From Planctomycetota bacterium (GTDB lineage: Bacteria; Planctomycetota; UBA1135), in NCBI GenBank assembly GCA_003501525.1, contig DNPI01000033.1, positions 1 to 18,454 on the forward strand: a stretch of 18,454 bases of DNA, in the 5' to 3' direction. Position 1 is the stretch's first letter, and each line of letters starts with the position of its first letter. The notes under the pieces were generated by a model. The model searched no databases. It saw only the letters and a list, made by a program, of their open reading frames with translations, and was not told the DNA's origin. This document shows, one piece after another, positions 6,277 through 13,786 of this stretch. Position numbers and translations under genes: made by a program.

Positions 6277-7578
6277 ATGCGACGCTTCCTTACTTGTTTG
6301 TTTCTTCTTGGTGCTTGCTCAGCACCTAAGGAGCAGTCTCCCAATGTGCTTCTCGTTGTGGTCGATACCCTGCGCCAGGATCATCTGGGAGAGTACGGAT
6401 ATGACCAGCATCCGACTTCTCCTTTCCTCGACACTTTTTCTCAGGAAAGCATCGTTTTAGATGGTCTGACAGCTTCTAGTTCCTGGACATTGCCTTCGAT
6501 GGCGACACTTTTTACAGGGTTAGAACCTGCGGAGCATGGGGTCATGAGAATGACGGGCAGTGACTCTCGTCTTGGTGCTATTGAGACGCTCGCTACAAGG
6601 TTTCAAGACGCTGGCTATGCAACGGGCTGCGTTATGGGGAATTTTTTAATGACTCGTCGCCGGGGGGGGGATTTTGACCGCGGCTTTTCTTCTTGGGATG
6701 ATTCAGCGGTTGATTTAGTGAATCCGCACCGTGGTTCTTCGGCAGGTCATATTGTTGAGCAAGCCAAGCTGTGGCTTCGAGCCCGCAGCAATGACGAGCC
6801 TTGGTTTTTAGTCCTTCATTTTTTTGACCCACATGCCTCTTATGAAGATCATTCTTCCTGGGATTTTCAGGACCCCACCTACTCGGGGTGGGTGAAGGGC
6901 GGATTAGGGGTTGGTGAATACCGCCGAATGGTGGGGCAGTCAGATGCAGCTGACTTTAAAGCCCTCTCAGCATTGTATGACGAAGAGATACGCGAAGTGG
7001 ATGCCGCTTTTGAAAGCCTAGTGAAAGAAATTGAGAGACGTAAAGATTGGGGACGAACTCTCGTCACTTTTACATCTGATCATGGCGAAGAATTAGGCGA
7101 GCGTGGTTGGATCGGACATACCCGTACTCTTCATAGTGAGTTGGTCGATATCCCATGCATTGTTAGGCTGCCAGGTGGAGCGCGGGGAGGGGAGAGGGTC
7201 CAAGCTCGTCTTCCTCTCTCTGGGTTACACGCCACAATTCTCGATTTGTGCGGTATACCTGTGCCTCCGGGCTTGTCGGCCTCTTTTGCTCCTGTGCTGC
7301 AGGGCGGAGAGCTTGAGAAAAGGCCAGTATTTTGTGAGGTTGATTTCCAACCGATATTGGAGGGTAGAGAGGCAAAGCGAGTTAAGAAAAGGGCGGTTGT
7401 CTACGATGGTGTCAAGTTGATACAAGACGTCGCTACAGGCGAGAGTTTGCTGTTTGCCCTTAGTAGTGATCCTTATGAGCGAGAAGATTTATATGTGCGA
7501 AGGTCACGGGAAGTGCCCGAAGTCCAAGCGCGGTTAGAAAAGCTGATGCGTGATCATTCTTGGTGGACTGAGGAATGA
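6277..7578 (+). CDS. sulfatase / alkaline-phosphatase superfamily lipoprotein with Thr at the nucleophile position
   Basis: This is a 433-aa envelope metallohydrolase or phosphotransferase-like protein. MRRFLTCLFLLGAC carries a lipobox (LGAC, lipidated C14). The superfamily fold is clear: metal-binding NVLLVVVDTLRQDHLG (D30), active-site loop SSSWTLPSMATLFTG, HFFDPH (181-186) and metal-binding SDHGEELGE (D268, H269). In sulfatases the loop reads C/S-x-P-x-R, with Cys or Ser turned into formylglycine; here it is T71-L-P-S-M75, so formylglycine cannot form. Thr nucleophiles are known in phosphoethanolamine and glycerol-phosphate transferases of this superfamily (EptA/MCR, LtaS), although this protein lacks their transmembrane domain. 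It is first in a run with lpxK, the acyltransferase and hldE, and its stop overlaps the lpxK start (ATGA). The substrate is unknown; LPS or lipid A is suggested only by context. Confidence 0.85.
   Translation: MRRFLTCLFLLGACSAPKEQSPNVLLVVVDTLRQDHLGEYGYDQHPTSPFLDTFSQESIVLDGLTASSSWTLPSMATLFTGLEPAEHGVMRMTGSDSRLGAIETLATRFQDAGYATGCVMGNFLMTRRRGGDFDRGFSSWDDSAVDLVNPHRGSSAGHIVEQAKLWLRARSNDEPWFLVLHFFDPHASYEDHSSWDFQDPTYSGWVKGGLGVGEYRRMVGQSDAADFKALSALYDEEIREVDAAFESLVKEIERRKDWGRTLVTFTSDHGEELGERGWIGHTRTLHSELVDIPCIVRLPGGARGGERVQARLPLSGLHATILDLCGIPVPPGLSASFAPVLQGGELEKRPVFCEVDFQPILEGREAKRVKKRAVVYDGVKLIQDVATGESLLFALSSDPYEREDLYVRRSREVPEVQARLEKLMRDHSWWTEE
6662..6670 (+). repeat. nine-G homopolymer in the sulfatase-family gene
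   Basis: Nine consecutive G residues encode part of an Arg-Arg-Arg-Gly-Gly stretch (about residues 127-131). The frame is intact at this length; gain or loss of one base would truncate the lipoprotein early. Confidence 0.85.
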
Positions 7579-8618
7579 GGGGGGCAACTTTTCTGAATAG
7601 CCCCTGGAGTCTCCTGTTGACTCCTCTTGGGTGGTTTTGGGAAGTTTGTGCTCTGGCTCGTCATTTTTTGTTCCGGAACGGCTTGCGAGCGCAGGTAAAA
7701 CCTCCGTTGCCTACGCTATCCATTGGGAACTTAGCGGTAGGTGGAACGGGGAAGACACCTTTATTACTTGATGCTCTTCGCCGGCTAGAAGCGGCTAGTG
7801 TGCATGCAGGTGTTCTCTCGAGGGGTTATGGGGGAGATGAGGGGGCGATCGTTCGTAACCGGTTCCCGAAAGTAATCCTCGAAGAGAATCCGGACAGAGT
7901 GAGAGGGCTAGCTGCGATGCTTGCGAAAGGAAAGCCTGATGTGCTCTTCCTTGACGATGGCTTTCAGCATTTTCAATTAGCTCGGGATAAGGATCTCGTT
8001 CTGCTAGATGCCGAATGCCCCTGGGGTCGTTGCCTCCCTTCGGGTCCTTTTCGGGAGGGACGTAGAGCACTGAGGAGGGCAGACTTTGTTGTGCTTTCTA
8101 GAGCGCAATCAGTGGGAGATGCAGATCGCGAGGCAATATGGAGTGGCATTCGCGCGATCCGTCGTGGGCTTCCGTCCATCCCTCGGGTAGAAGGAGATAT
8201 CGCTGTCCAAAAGTTGCATCGGCTTGGAAAAGAGGACGTCCGCCCCTCATCCTGGCTCGATGGGAATCAAGTTTTCCTAGCTGCAGGAGTTGCGCGTCCT
8301 GAAACTTTTCGTCGTCTTTGTGAAACGGCGGGAGCTTGCGTGATAGGCGAAGATTGGAAGGCAGACCATCATGGATGGCGTTCGAAGGATTTTGATGCTT
8401 GGCCGAGAAATTTTCCCATTCTTGTGACAGAGAAAGATGCGGTCAAGATTCGAGATATAGGCTCTCGGGAAGTTTGGGAGGTGAAGATCGATTGGGCTTT
8501 TTCCCAAGGAGAGGAAGAATGGGAAATGCTCCTCGAGTCATTAATACTGCCTTCTCGCGCAGGTCAAATTGAACCACTGTGGCGGGCTGTTGACCCGAAT
8601 GCCGTGACTCCAGGATGA
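7575..8618 (+). CDS. lpxK: tetraacyldisaccharide 4'-kinase LpxK
   Basis: This 347-aa enzyme phosphorylates the 4' position of the tetraacyldisaccharide lipid A precursor using ATP, at the cytoplasmic face of the inner membrane. Visible hallmarks are a hydrophobic N-terminal helix (about residues 10-33), the P-loop segment SIGNLAVGGTGKTP (49-62), LSRGYGG (81-87), the family signature LDDGFQHFQLARD (126-138), and LLDAECPWG with LPSGPFREG further on. Length is normal. The ATG start overlaps the upstream stop as ATGA, and its own stop overlaps the next start in the same way, which fits translational coupling. The presence of lpxK shows that the host makes lipid A. Confidence 0.95.
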   Translation: MRGATFLNSPWSLLLTPLGWFWEVCALARHFLFRNGLRAQVKPPLPTLSIGNLAVGGTGKTPLLLDALRRLEAASVHAGVLSRGYGGDEGAIVRNRFPKVILEENPDRVRGLAAMLAKGKPDVLFLDDGFQHFQLARDKDLVLLDAECPWGRCLPSGPFREGRRALRRADFVVLSRAQSVGDADREAIWSGIRAIRRGLPSIPRVEGDIAVQKLHRLGKEDVRPSSWLDGNQVFLAAGVARPETFRRLCETAGACVIGEDWKADHHGWRSKDFDAWPRNFPILVTEKDAVKIRDIGSREVWEVKIDWAFSQGEEEWEMLLESLILPSRAGQIEPLWRAVDPNAVTPG

Positions 8619-9574
8619 CTCGTCCTCCTAGTTTCTTGCGGAAGGTCAGAAGTCACTGGCGCGGTCGACCAGGAGTTGTGCCTTGGCTTACCTCTCGTCC
8701 TGTTTTACTTTTCTTAGGGGGTTTGAGATTTTTGCCAGCTTCGTTAGCTTCCGCTCTTGCTGAGGCTGTGGGTGCATTGGTTAGGTTCATCCCAAGGCGT
8801 AGAGAAATTGGTCTAACCAATCTGGAAAAAGCTTTACCTACTTCGACCGAAGTGGAGAGGTGGAATTTATTAAAGGACTCTTGTCGTCATATGGGGCTTT
8901 TAGCCATTGACAGCGTTGCTCTTTTGCCTCGCAACCAAGGTCAACTTTTAAGTCGTGTTGATTTCGAAGAAGGGGTGAGGGAAAAGTTACTCTCTGTTAA
9001 AGGGCAAGGAGCTGTGCTGGTTCAGCCTCACTTGGGGTGCTTCGAAGGTATGACATACATTTTGGCAGAGATGGGGTTAGAGCCTGCTGTGCCTATGCGT
9101 CTACCAACTAATTATTATTTAGCTGAGCATTTAAAGAGAGCGAGAGAAAAGTGGGGCGTTTGTCTTGTGCCAAGGCGTGGCGGAGTGCGCAAACTCCTCT
9201 CGCACCAAAGAGAAGGGGGAGCGGTTTGTCTCGCTTCGGATCAGAATTCTCATAGGTCGCCGACATTCCTGCCCTGGTTTGGAGAATTGGCAGCCACAGA
9301 TAGAACCGCTCCCGGCTTAGCTCTCGGGAGCAAAAGTCCCCTCCTGGTATGCTGGTGCATTCGAACGACCGAATCAGACCGTTTTCAGGTTGGGTGTGAG
9401 ATTCTCCTTGAGACTGGAAGCTCTCGAGAAAAGAATCGAGAAGCTGAGGAGAATCTTGGGTTGCAAATCCATGCCACGCTTGAATCGGCAATCTTGAATT
9501 GTCCCTCTCAATATCTTTGGGTACATGACCGCTATAGGACAAGGCCCGCAGAATTTGCTCAGAAGAAATCGTGA
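8615..9574 (+). CDS. lipid A biosynthesis acyltransferase (LpxL/HtrB family)
   Basis: This 319-aa member of the LpxL/LpxM (HtrB) family of late acyltransferases adds a secondary acyl chain to lipid A. The catalytic HX4(D/E) motif is H139-LGCF-E144 in VQPHLGCFEGMTY. The downstream block SDQNSHRSPTFLPWFGELAATDRTAPGLA has the family's usual order (DQ, FFG-like FG, A-T, G-A-LA). The N-terminal region has a hydrophobic segment (about 29-55) and a basic patch (IPRRREIG), as expected for a membrane-associated enzyme. Which member (LpxL or LpxM type) and which chain it transfers cannot be decided from sequence, so no symbol is given. Start and stop both overlap neighbours by 4 bp (ATGA and GTGA). Confidence 0.9.
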   Translation: MTRPPSFLRKVRSHWRGRPGVVPWLTSRPVLLFLGGLRFLPASLASALAEAVGALVRFIPRRREIGLTNLEKALPTSTEVERWNLLKDSCRHMGLLAIDSVALLPRNQGQLLSRVDFEEGVREKLLSVKGQGAVLVQPHLGCFEGMTYILAEMGLEPAVPMRLPTNYYLAEHLKRAREKWGVCLVPRRGGVRKLLSHQREGGAVCLASDQNSHRSPTFLPWFGELAATDRTAPGLALGSKSPLLVCWCIRTTESDRFQVGCEILLETGSSREKNREAEENLGLQIHATLESAILNCPSQYLWVHDRYRTRPAEFAQKKS

Positions 9575-11025
9575 TTAAGTCAGGACTCGCCCCTCGCCTT
9601 CAATCGATGAGGCCGCATCGAATTGCTGTTATTGGTGATTTTATGGTGGACAAATTTATTTGGGGAGGAACAAATCGTGTTTCTCCTGAAGCCCCTGTTC
9701 CTGTCGTTGTTTCCAACCGAGAAGAAATGCGTCCAGGGGGGGCCGGGAATGTGGTTGCGAACTTGCAGGCTTTGGGGGCGAGTGCGCGAGCTTTTGGTTT
9801 TCTCGGAGACGATGCCCCTGGATTCGAACTCCTCAAATCCCTAGAGGAGAGGGGCGCCAATACTAGAGGCATTCGGATGGATTCTGGTAGACCGACCAGC
9901 CAAAAAATTCGAGTGATGGCCCACGGACAGCAAATGCTCAGGGTCGATAGGGAGGAGACCGAACTTGCCCCCGAAGCTTTGGCAGAGTGCGTTCTTGATG
10001 ATTTGCGGGCTGCCGAATGGGAGGCGCTCGTGTTAAGTGATTACGGGAAGGGGATGCTTGGTGGAGGGGTGGGGGCTGCAGCTATAGCGGAAGCTCGCCA
10101 AAGAGGTGTCCCGTGTTTGGTCGATCCGGCTCCAGGTGAATTAGAGAACTATGCCGGAGCTACTGTTGCAACTCCGAATAAAGCTGAAGCAGAGGCTTGT
10201 ATTGAAGGCACTTTTGCTCATTTAGAAGACACCATCCAGATTGCCGAGAAAATTCGAATTCGGGCCTCTTTGGAGGCTCTCCTTGTGACTTTGGGCGCTG
10301 AGGGCATGCTATTAGTGAGTCGCGATGCAAGCCCTTTTCATTTGGCAACTGCGGCGCGCCAAGTTTTTGATGTCACAGGCGCTGGGGATACAGTGATTGC
10401 TTCATTGGCTCTTGCTCTTTCAGATGATTGGCAATGGGACGATGCCGTGAGACTCGCGAATGTTGCGGCAGGAGTTGTTATTGCCCAAGTAGGAACGGTT
10501 GCAGCGCGACGCGAAGATGTGGTGAGGGCGTTAACAATAGGGTCTGCTGCTTCAAAATTGTCAATCTCAAACGAAGGGGGAAAAACCTCTCCTTCGGATG
10601 CACTTCGAAAGCGCGGTGCACGAATAGTGTTCACGAATGGGTGTTTTGACCTTTTGCATGCTGGTCATGTCCGTTATCTGCAAGAGGCGCGTAGTCTTGG
10701 CGACGCCCTTGTCGTGGGAGTGAATGATAATGCCTCTGTAGCGAGGTTAAAGGGGCAAGGCCGTCCCTTTAATGACTTGGAAGACAGGGTAGAAGTTTTA
10801 GGTGCTTTGGAATGTGTCGATATGGTTGTTCCTTTTAGTGAAGATACGCCGTCTCTCCTAATCGAAAGTATTTCGCCGGATTTTTTAGTGAAGGGCGCTG
10901 ATTGGGAAGGAAAGGAAGTTGCTGGTGCTGCTTTCGTCGAGAAGCAGGGGGGCGAAGTTCGTTTTATCCCTCTCCACGAAGGTCGTGGCACAACAAATCT
11001 TGCGGAGCGAATACGCAAATCTTGA
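9571..11025 (+). CDS. hldE: bifunctional heptose 7-phosphate kinase / heptose 1-phosphate adenylyltransferase HldE
   Basis: This two-domain enzyme makes ADP-heptose for the LPS inner core by phosphorylating D-glycero-beta-D-manno-heptose 7-phosphate at C1 and later adenylylating heptose 1-phosphate. Residues about 15-325 are a PfkB/ribokinase-type kinase: GGAGNVVANLQALG near the N-terminus, LSDYGKG, and DVTGAGDT with catalytic base D273. Residues about 345-484 are a cytidylyltransferase-like domain with TNGCFDLLHAGHVRYL (355-370) and GRGTTNLAERI near the end. The 484-aa length and domain order match HldE. The GTG start at 9571 gives a GTGA overlap with the acyltransferase gene; an ATG at 9607 is the alternative and would leave a small gap. 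The position next to two lipid A genes fits coordinated LPS core supply. Confidence 0.95.
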   Translation: MIKSGLAPRLQSMRPHRIAVIGDFMVDKFIWGGTNRVSPEAPVPVVVSNREEMRPGGAGNVVANLQALGASARAFGFLGDDAPGFELLKSLEERGANTRGIRMDSGRPTSQKIRVMAHGQQMLRVDREETELAPEALAECVLDDLRAAEWEALVLSDYGKGMLGGGVGAAAIAEARQRGVPCLVDPAPGELENYAGATVATPNKAEAEACIEGTFAHLEDTIQIAEKIRIRASLEALLVTLGAEGMLLVSRDASPFHLATAARQVFDVTGAGDTVIASLALALSDDWQWDDAVRLANVAAGVVIAQVGTVAARREDVVRALTIGSAASKLSISNEGGKTSPSDALRKRGARIVFTNGCFDLLHAGHVRYLQEARSLGDALVVGVNDNASVARLKGQGRPFNDLEDRVEVLGALECVDMVVPFSEDTPSLLIESISPDFLVKGADWEGKEVAGAAFVEKQGGEVRFIPLHEGRGTTNLAERIRKS

Positions 11026-11825
11026 GCGGTTCCGTTCTTCGTAGGCCTGCTACTACCTTGGCAATCGGGGTTTTAGCCGGTCTCCTGTCCGGTTTGCTGG
11101 GCATTGGAGGTGGGTTAATAGTCGGCCCTTTTTTGGTTTTGCTGGGAATCCCCATGAAGAGGGCTCTGGGCAGTGCCCTTGCCGTTGTTGCCCCAGTGGC
11201 TGCTGTAGGGGTGGTTACGGAGTTCTTGACAGAACCAGATCACCTTGTCCTTTGGGCTGCTGCTTTAGTTGCGGTGGGGGGGCAAATAGGAGTCCATCTC
11301 GGTGAACGTATTGTTAGCACAGTATCGACCTCGACACTCAAAAAAGCTTTTGTGCTGATTCTCGTTTTTGTTGCTTTCCGCAATCTGGGCGTTCTTGGTG
11401 ATATTCCATCAGATTCGCAGCCGGGACTCTTTCCAAGCTCTCCGCTTATGCGTTGTCTTATTGCCCTCCTTCTGGGAGTCCTTGGTGGAATATGTGCACT
11501 TTTGTTCGGTGTGGGAGGTGGGGTGGTAGTCGTGCCGGGATTAATTTTTGGAGTAGGTGGGTTTTCTTTCCATTTCGCGACAGGGACTAGCCTTCTTGCG
11601 ATGGTGCCGACAGCGATGGTAGGGGTGGCCCTTGCGATGAAAGATGGCCGAGTGAGTGGCAGTTTGGTCAAACGCTTAGCTCCTTCAGCACTCGTTGCGG
11701 CAGCTTTTGGCGTTTGGATACGTAATCGCTGGATGGAGCCTAATCTGTTGGCGATATTGTTCGCACTATTTTTATTGTACACAGCATGGCACTTGCTGAG
11801 ACACGGTTCAGGGCGTCGGGTGTGA
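11022..11825 (+). CDS. TauE/SafE family membrane permease
   Basis: This 267-aa polytopic membrane protein has about eight predicted transmembrane segments in two similar halves. Each half opens with the TauE/SafE (PF01925) signature: GLLSGLLGIGGGLIVGP in the first, and GGICALLFGVGGGVVVVPG in the second. Characterised or proposed family members export sulfite, sulfoacetate or other sulfur-containing or organic anions, but the substrate here cannot be read. The frame is open back to 10902, but the segment before 11022 lies inside hldE and reads as non-membrane, Cys/Arg-rich sequence. The TTG at 11022 gives a TTGA overlap with the hldE stop, continuing the junction pattern of the operon, and is preferred. 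It is the last gene of the LPS run and converges with the FGE-like gene across 21 bp. Confidence 0.85.
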   Translation: MSGSVLRRPATTLAIGVLAGLLSGLLGIGGGLIVGPFLVLLGIPMKRALGSALAVVAPVAAVGVVTEFLTEPDHLVLWAAALVAVGGQIGVHLGERIVSTVSTSTLKKAFVLILVFVAFRNLGVLGDIPSDSQPGLFPSSPLMRCLIALLLGVLGGICALLFGVGGGVVVVPGLIFGVGGFSFHFATGTSLLAMVPTAMVGVALAMKDGRVSGSLVKRLAPSALVAAAFGVWIRNRWMEPNLLAILFALFLLYTAWHLLRHGSGRRV

Positions 11826-11846
11826 CTAATTGCGGGCGTAAAGGCT

Positions 11847-13640
11847 TTACTTCTCTTCTTCCGCAACCGGGATTATTTCGAACCAATCCCCAGTCCACCA
11901 GCCCTCGCGCACGAGCGAACCCTCGGCATTAACAGGCTCAACATTGAATTGAAAGCCGAAGGCCTTGCCTCGGGGTCCGCCTACTCTCATTCGAATATCG
12001 AGTCGCTCTTTGTTGAGGTTGACGGCAATCGAATTAGGCACTTGTTTAATTCTTTCTAGTCGAGGTGTCTTTGTTAGTGGAATCGCTGCCACTGCTCGAT
12101 TGCGTGCATCCAAAACGAGAAGGTTCTGGGTTTCAGGTACTAATTCGACTTCATAGAAATCTACGAAACGTTCATTCTCCCCTTCCTCTGTTTCAGGCGA
12201 TTTTTTAGAAGCCTCCGGTTCGCTCCCTGAATCTGAGATTTCTTCTTCTGGTCGGAATTTTGCAGGAACTGAGCCTCCTCGATTAAGGATGTCTTCGACT
12301 TCCAAAGGGGTTAACCAGGAAAGCACATAAGTTCCTGGGGGGAGGACCGGATTTTTTAAAGCGACGGTCGTGTGAATCATTCCAACAGGAACTGGATCGC
12401 CATCTCGGATATGGCGAGCGACTTTGTCTGGACTCGAAAATTCTATTTCCTTTTTAGCGACCAGAGCAAAGCAGTCATAACGGTTGAAAATTGCGTATCC
12501 GTCAACAGGCTCCGATGGTGGGATTGGTTTGGGAGGGTCAGCGCGGTTAGGGCTTACCGTTTCTAGGTCTATATAGCGGCGTTTTTCTAGACCCAAGGTA
12601 TTTGCGAAATCCAAATCGCGGGTGGGCATACCGTCTAGAACTCTGCCGTCAATTTTTTCCGCAGCAATTTGGCAAGCGTCCCTGCAGGGGAGGAGAGAAG
12701 ACGCCACTCGAAATCCAATCATGGGGGCTCTGCTGTCGCGGAACAGTCCCGCTCGGGTGTCAATCCGAGACACAAATCCTGGATTTACATATGAACCGCC
12801 TTTGATAACACGCGTAGAGCCATCAAAAACAGGAAAAATATCTTCTGTAGTTCCTGCATTCGTTTTAACTCGAAACCCTTTGAATTTCGGGAGGGCGTTA
12901 AAACCGCTCTCGGTCCATTCCCAAACATTTCCTGCCATATCTACACATCCGAATGGCGAGGCATTGTCCGGAAACGAATTGGCAGGGAGAATTTTGTATG
13001 AGAGATAGCGCGGAGTCGTTGCATTGTGGGCGACCAACGAAGAATCGAATTTTGTTCCAAAGGGGAAATCAATTTCTCCATCTCCGCGGGCTGCTCGCAC
13101 CCATTCGAATTCACTAGGCATGCGTAATCCAGCCCAGCGGCAATATGCAAGAGCGTCTCCATGGCTTACGAAGGTGACGGGTGTAAGAGCAATATCGCCT
13201 GGCATATTCCATTCCAGAGCGAGTGCCTCATCCTGCCAGTGTTCCATCCACCATATTCCGAGTGCCGTAGGCGTGAGAACAAAACCCGGATCTCCCTTTT
13301 TTTTCTCCGCGATAATGGCCTGTTTGACCTCTTCGGGAATTTGTGCCCAAGTTACTGGCGGAACGGCACCTGTGTCCTCGACAAAGACGCGATACATCTC
13401 ATTGGTGACTTCAGATGGTCCGATAAGAAAGCTTTCAATGTCGATTCGAGATCTAGGGGTTTCTGCTCCAAGCAGCTGGGCATTGTCTGGAGTCTCAGCA
13501 ATTCGTTTTTTTGCAACAGCGACATCTGTGCCAACCCAAGTTCGCCCAGCAGGAATTTCCATGAATCCTGTAGAAGGAACTCGAGGCTCAGGTGACTGAG
13601 CTCTTTGGAGCGCAAAGGCCAGGAAGGAGGCAGTTAGCAT
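11847..13640 (-). CDS. exported FGE-sulfatase (SUMF1) fold protein lacking the catalytic cysteines, with extra C-terminal domain
   Basis: This is a 597-aa protein with a short leader (MLTASFLAFALQRAQS). Residues about 24-315 are a formylglycine-generating-enzyme-type domain (PF03781): FMEIPAGRTWVGTD, SEVTNEMYRVFVE, PVTFVSHGDALAYCRWAG, LRMPSEFEWVRAARG, GCVDMAGNVWEWT, VIKGGSYVNPG, and the closing GFRVA. Human FGE has GGSYMCHRSYC with Cys336 and Cys341; here the same places are N286 and S291, so formylglycine synthesis is not expected. The domain is common as a non-FGE scaffold (ergothioneine-type sulfoxide synthases, PvdO, diversity-generating C-type-lectin-like folds). Residues about 320-597 are a separate region of predicted strands with an acidic low-complexity stretch (about 464-490) and no recognised family. 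It may be a periplasmic binding or structural protein. It is divergent from rluA and convergent with the permease gene. Confidence 0.85.
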   Translation of the reverse strand: MLTASFLAFALQRAQSPEPRVPSTGFMEIPAGRTWVGTDVAVAKKRIAETPDNAQLLGAETPRSRIDIESFLIGPSEVTNEMYRVFVEDTGAVPPVTWAQIPEEVKQAIIAEKKKGDPGFVLTPTALGIWWMEHWQDEALALEWNMPGDIALTPVTFVSHGDALAYCRWAGLRMPSEFEWVRAARGDGEIDFPFGTKFDSSLVAHNATTPRYLSYKILPANSFPDNASPFGCVDMAGNVWEWTESGFNALPKFKGFRVKTNAGTTEDIFPVFDGSTRVIKGGSYVNPGFVSRIDTRAGLFRDSRAPMIGFRVASSLLPCRDACQIAAEKIDGRVLDGMPTRDLDFANTLGLEKRRYIDLETVSPNRADPPKPIPPSEPVDGYAIFNRYDCFALVAKKEIEFSSPDKVARHIRDGDPVPVGMIHTTVALKNPVLPPGTYVLSWLTPLEVEDILNRGGSVPAKFRPEEEISDSGSEPEASKKSPETEEGENERFVDFYEVELVPETQNLLVLDARNRAVAAIPLTKTPRLERIKQVPNSIAVNLNKERLDIRMRVGGPRGKAFGFQFNVEPVNAEGSLVREGWWTGDWFEIIPVAEEEK

Positions 13641-13786
13641 TAATCTCGAGGGGAGGCCCCCGAAAGAGAATCGGAAAGGTTACCGTGGTTGTTAGAGGTG
13701 GCCAAATGTCCAGCGGTAGCTGGAAGTTTAATCACTTCAGTTTCTCTTTGTAGGTAGCATTTCGTTTTCGGTTTCCTTTTCTAGTT
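13641..13786. promoter_or_regulatory. divergent spacer between the FGE-like gene and the rluA-type gene
   Basis: This 146-bp spacer is the longest in the window and must hold promoters for both flanking transcripts. A TTTAAT at 13727-13732 could be a -10 element for the pseudouridine synthase gene, but no matching -35 was found, so no promoter is called. A small hairpin (13710-13723) lies in the middle. No Shine-Dalgarno is evident for either gene. Confidence 0.4.
13710..13723. repeat. small inverted repeat in the divergent spacer
   Basis: CCAGC and GCTGG form a perfect 5-bp stem around GGTA, placed between two divergent genes. It could be an operator half-site pair or part of the 5' leader of either mRNA, or may be chance given its short length. 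Confidence 0.35.

Noticed and set aside
10902..11021. Longer N-terminus of the permease beginning at 10902
   Set aside because: The extra 40 residues lie entirely inside hldE, are Cys/Arg-rich and not membrane-like; the TTG at 11022 fits the overlap pattern.
11838..11850. GTAAAG-G-CTTTAC inverted repeat between the permease and FGE-like stops, considered as a bidirectional terminator
   Set aside because: The single-base centre cannot form a hairpin loop without opening the stem, it is AT-rich, and no T-run follows.
11240..11866. 208-codon minus-strand frame opposite the permease
   Set aside because: It is Thr/Pro/Arg-rich, has no known motifs, and mirrors Gly/Val/Ala codons of a clear TauE/SafE protein.
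13024..13599. 191-codon plus-strand frame opposite the FGE-like gene
   Set aside because: It has no motifs and overlaps a long gene with well-conserved FGE-fold motifs on the other strand.
6277..13640. A sulfatase plus formylglycine-generating-enzyme pair forming a sulfatase maturation system
   Set aside because: The sulfatase-family protein has no Cys or Ser at the modified position and the FGE-like protein lacks both catalytic cysteines.
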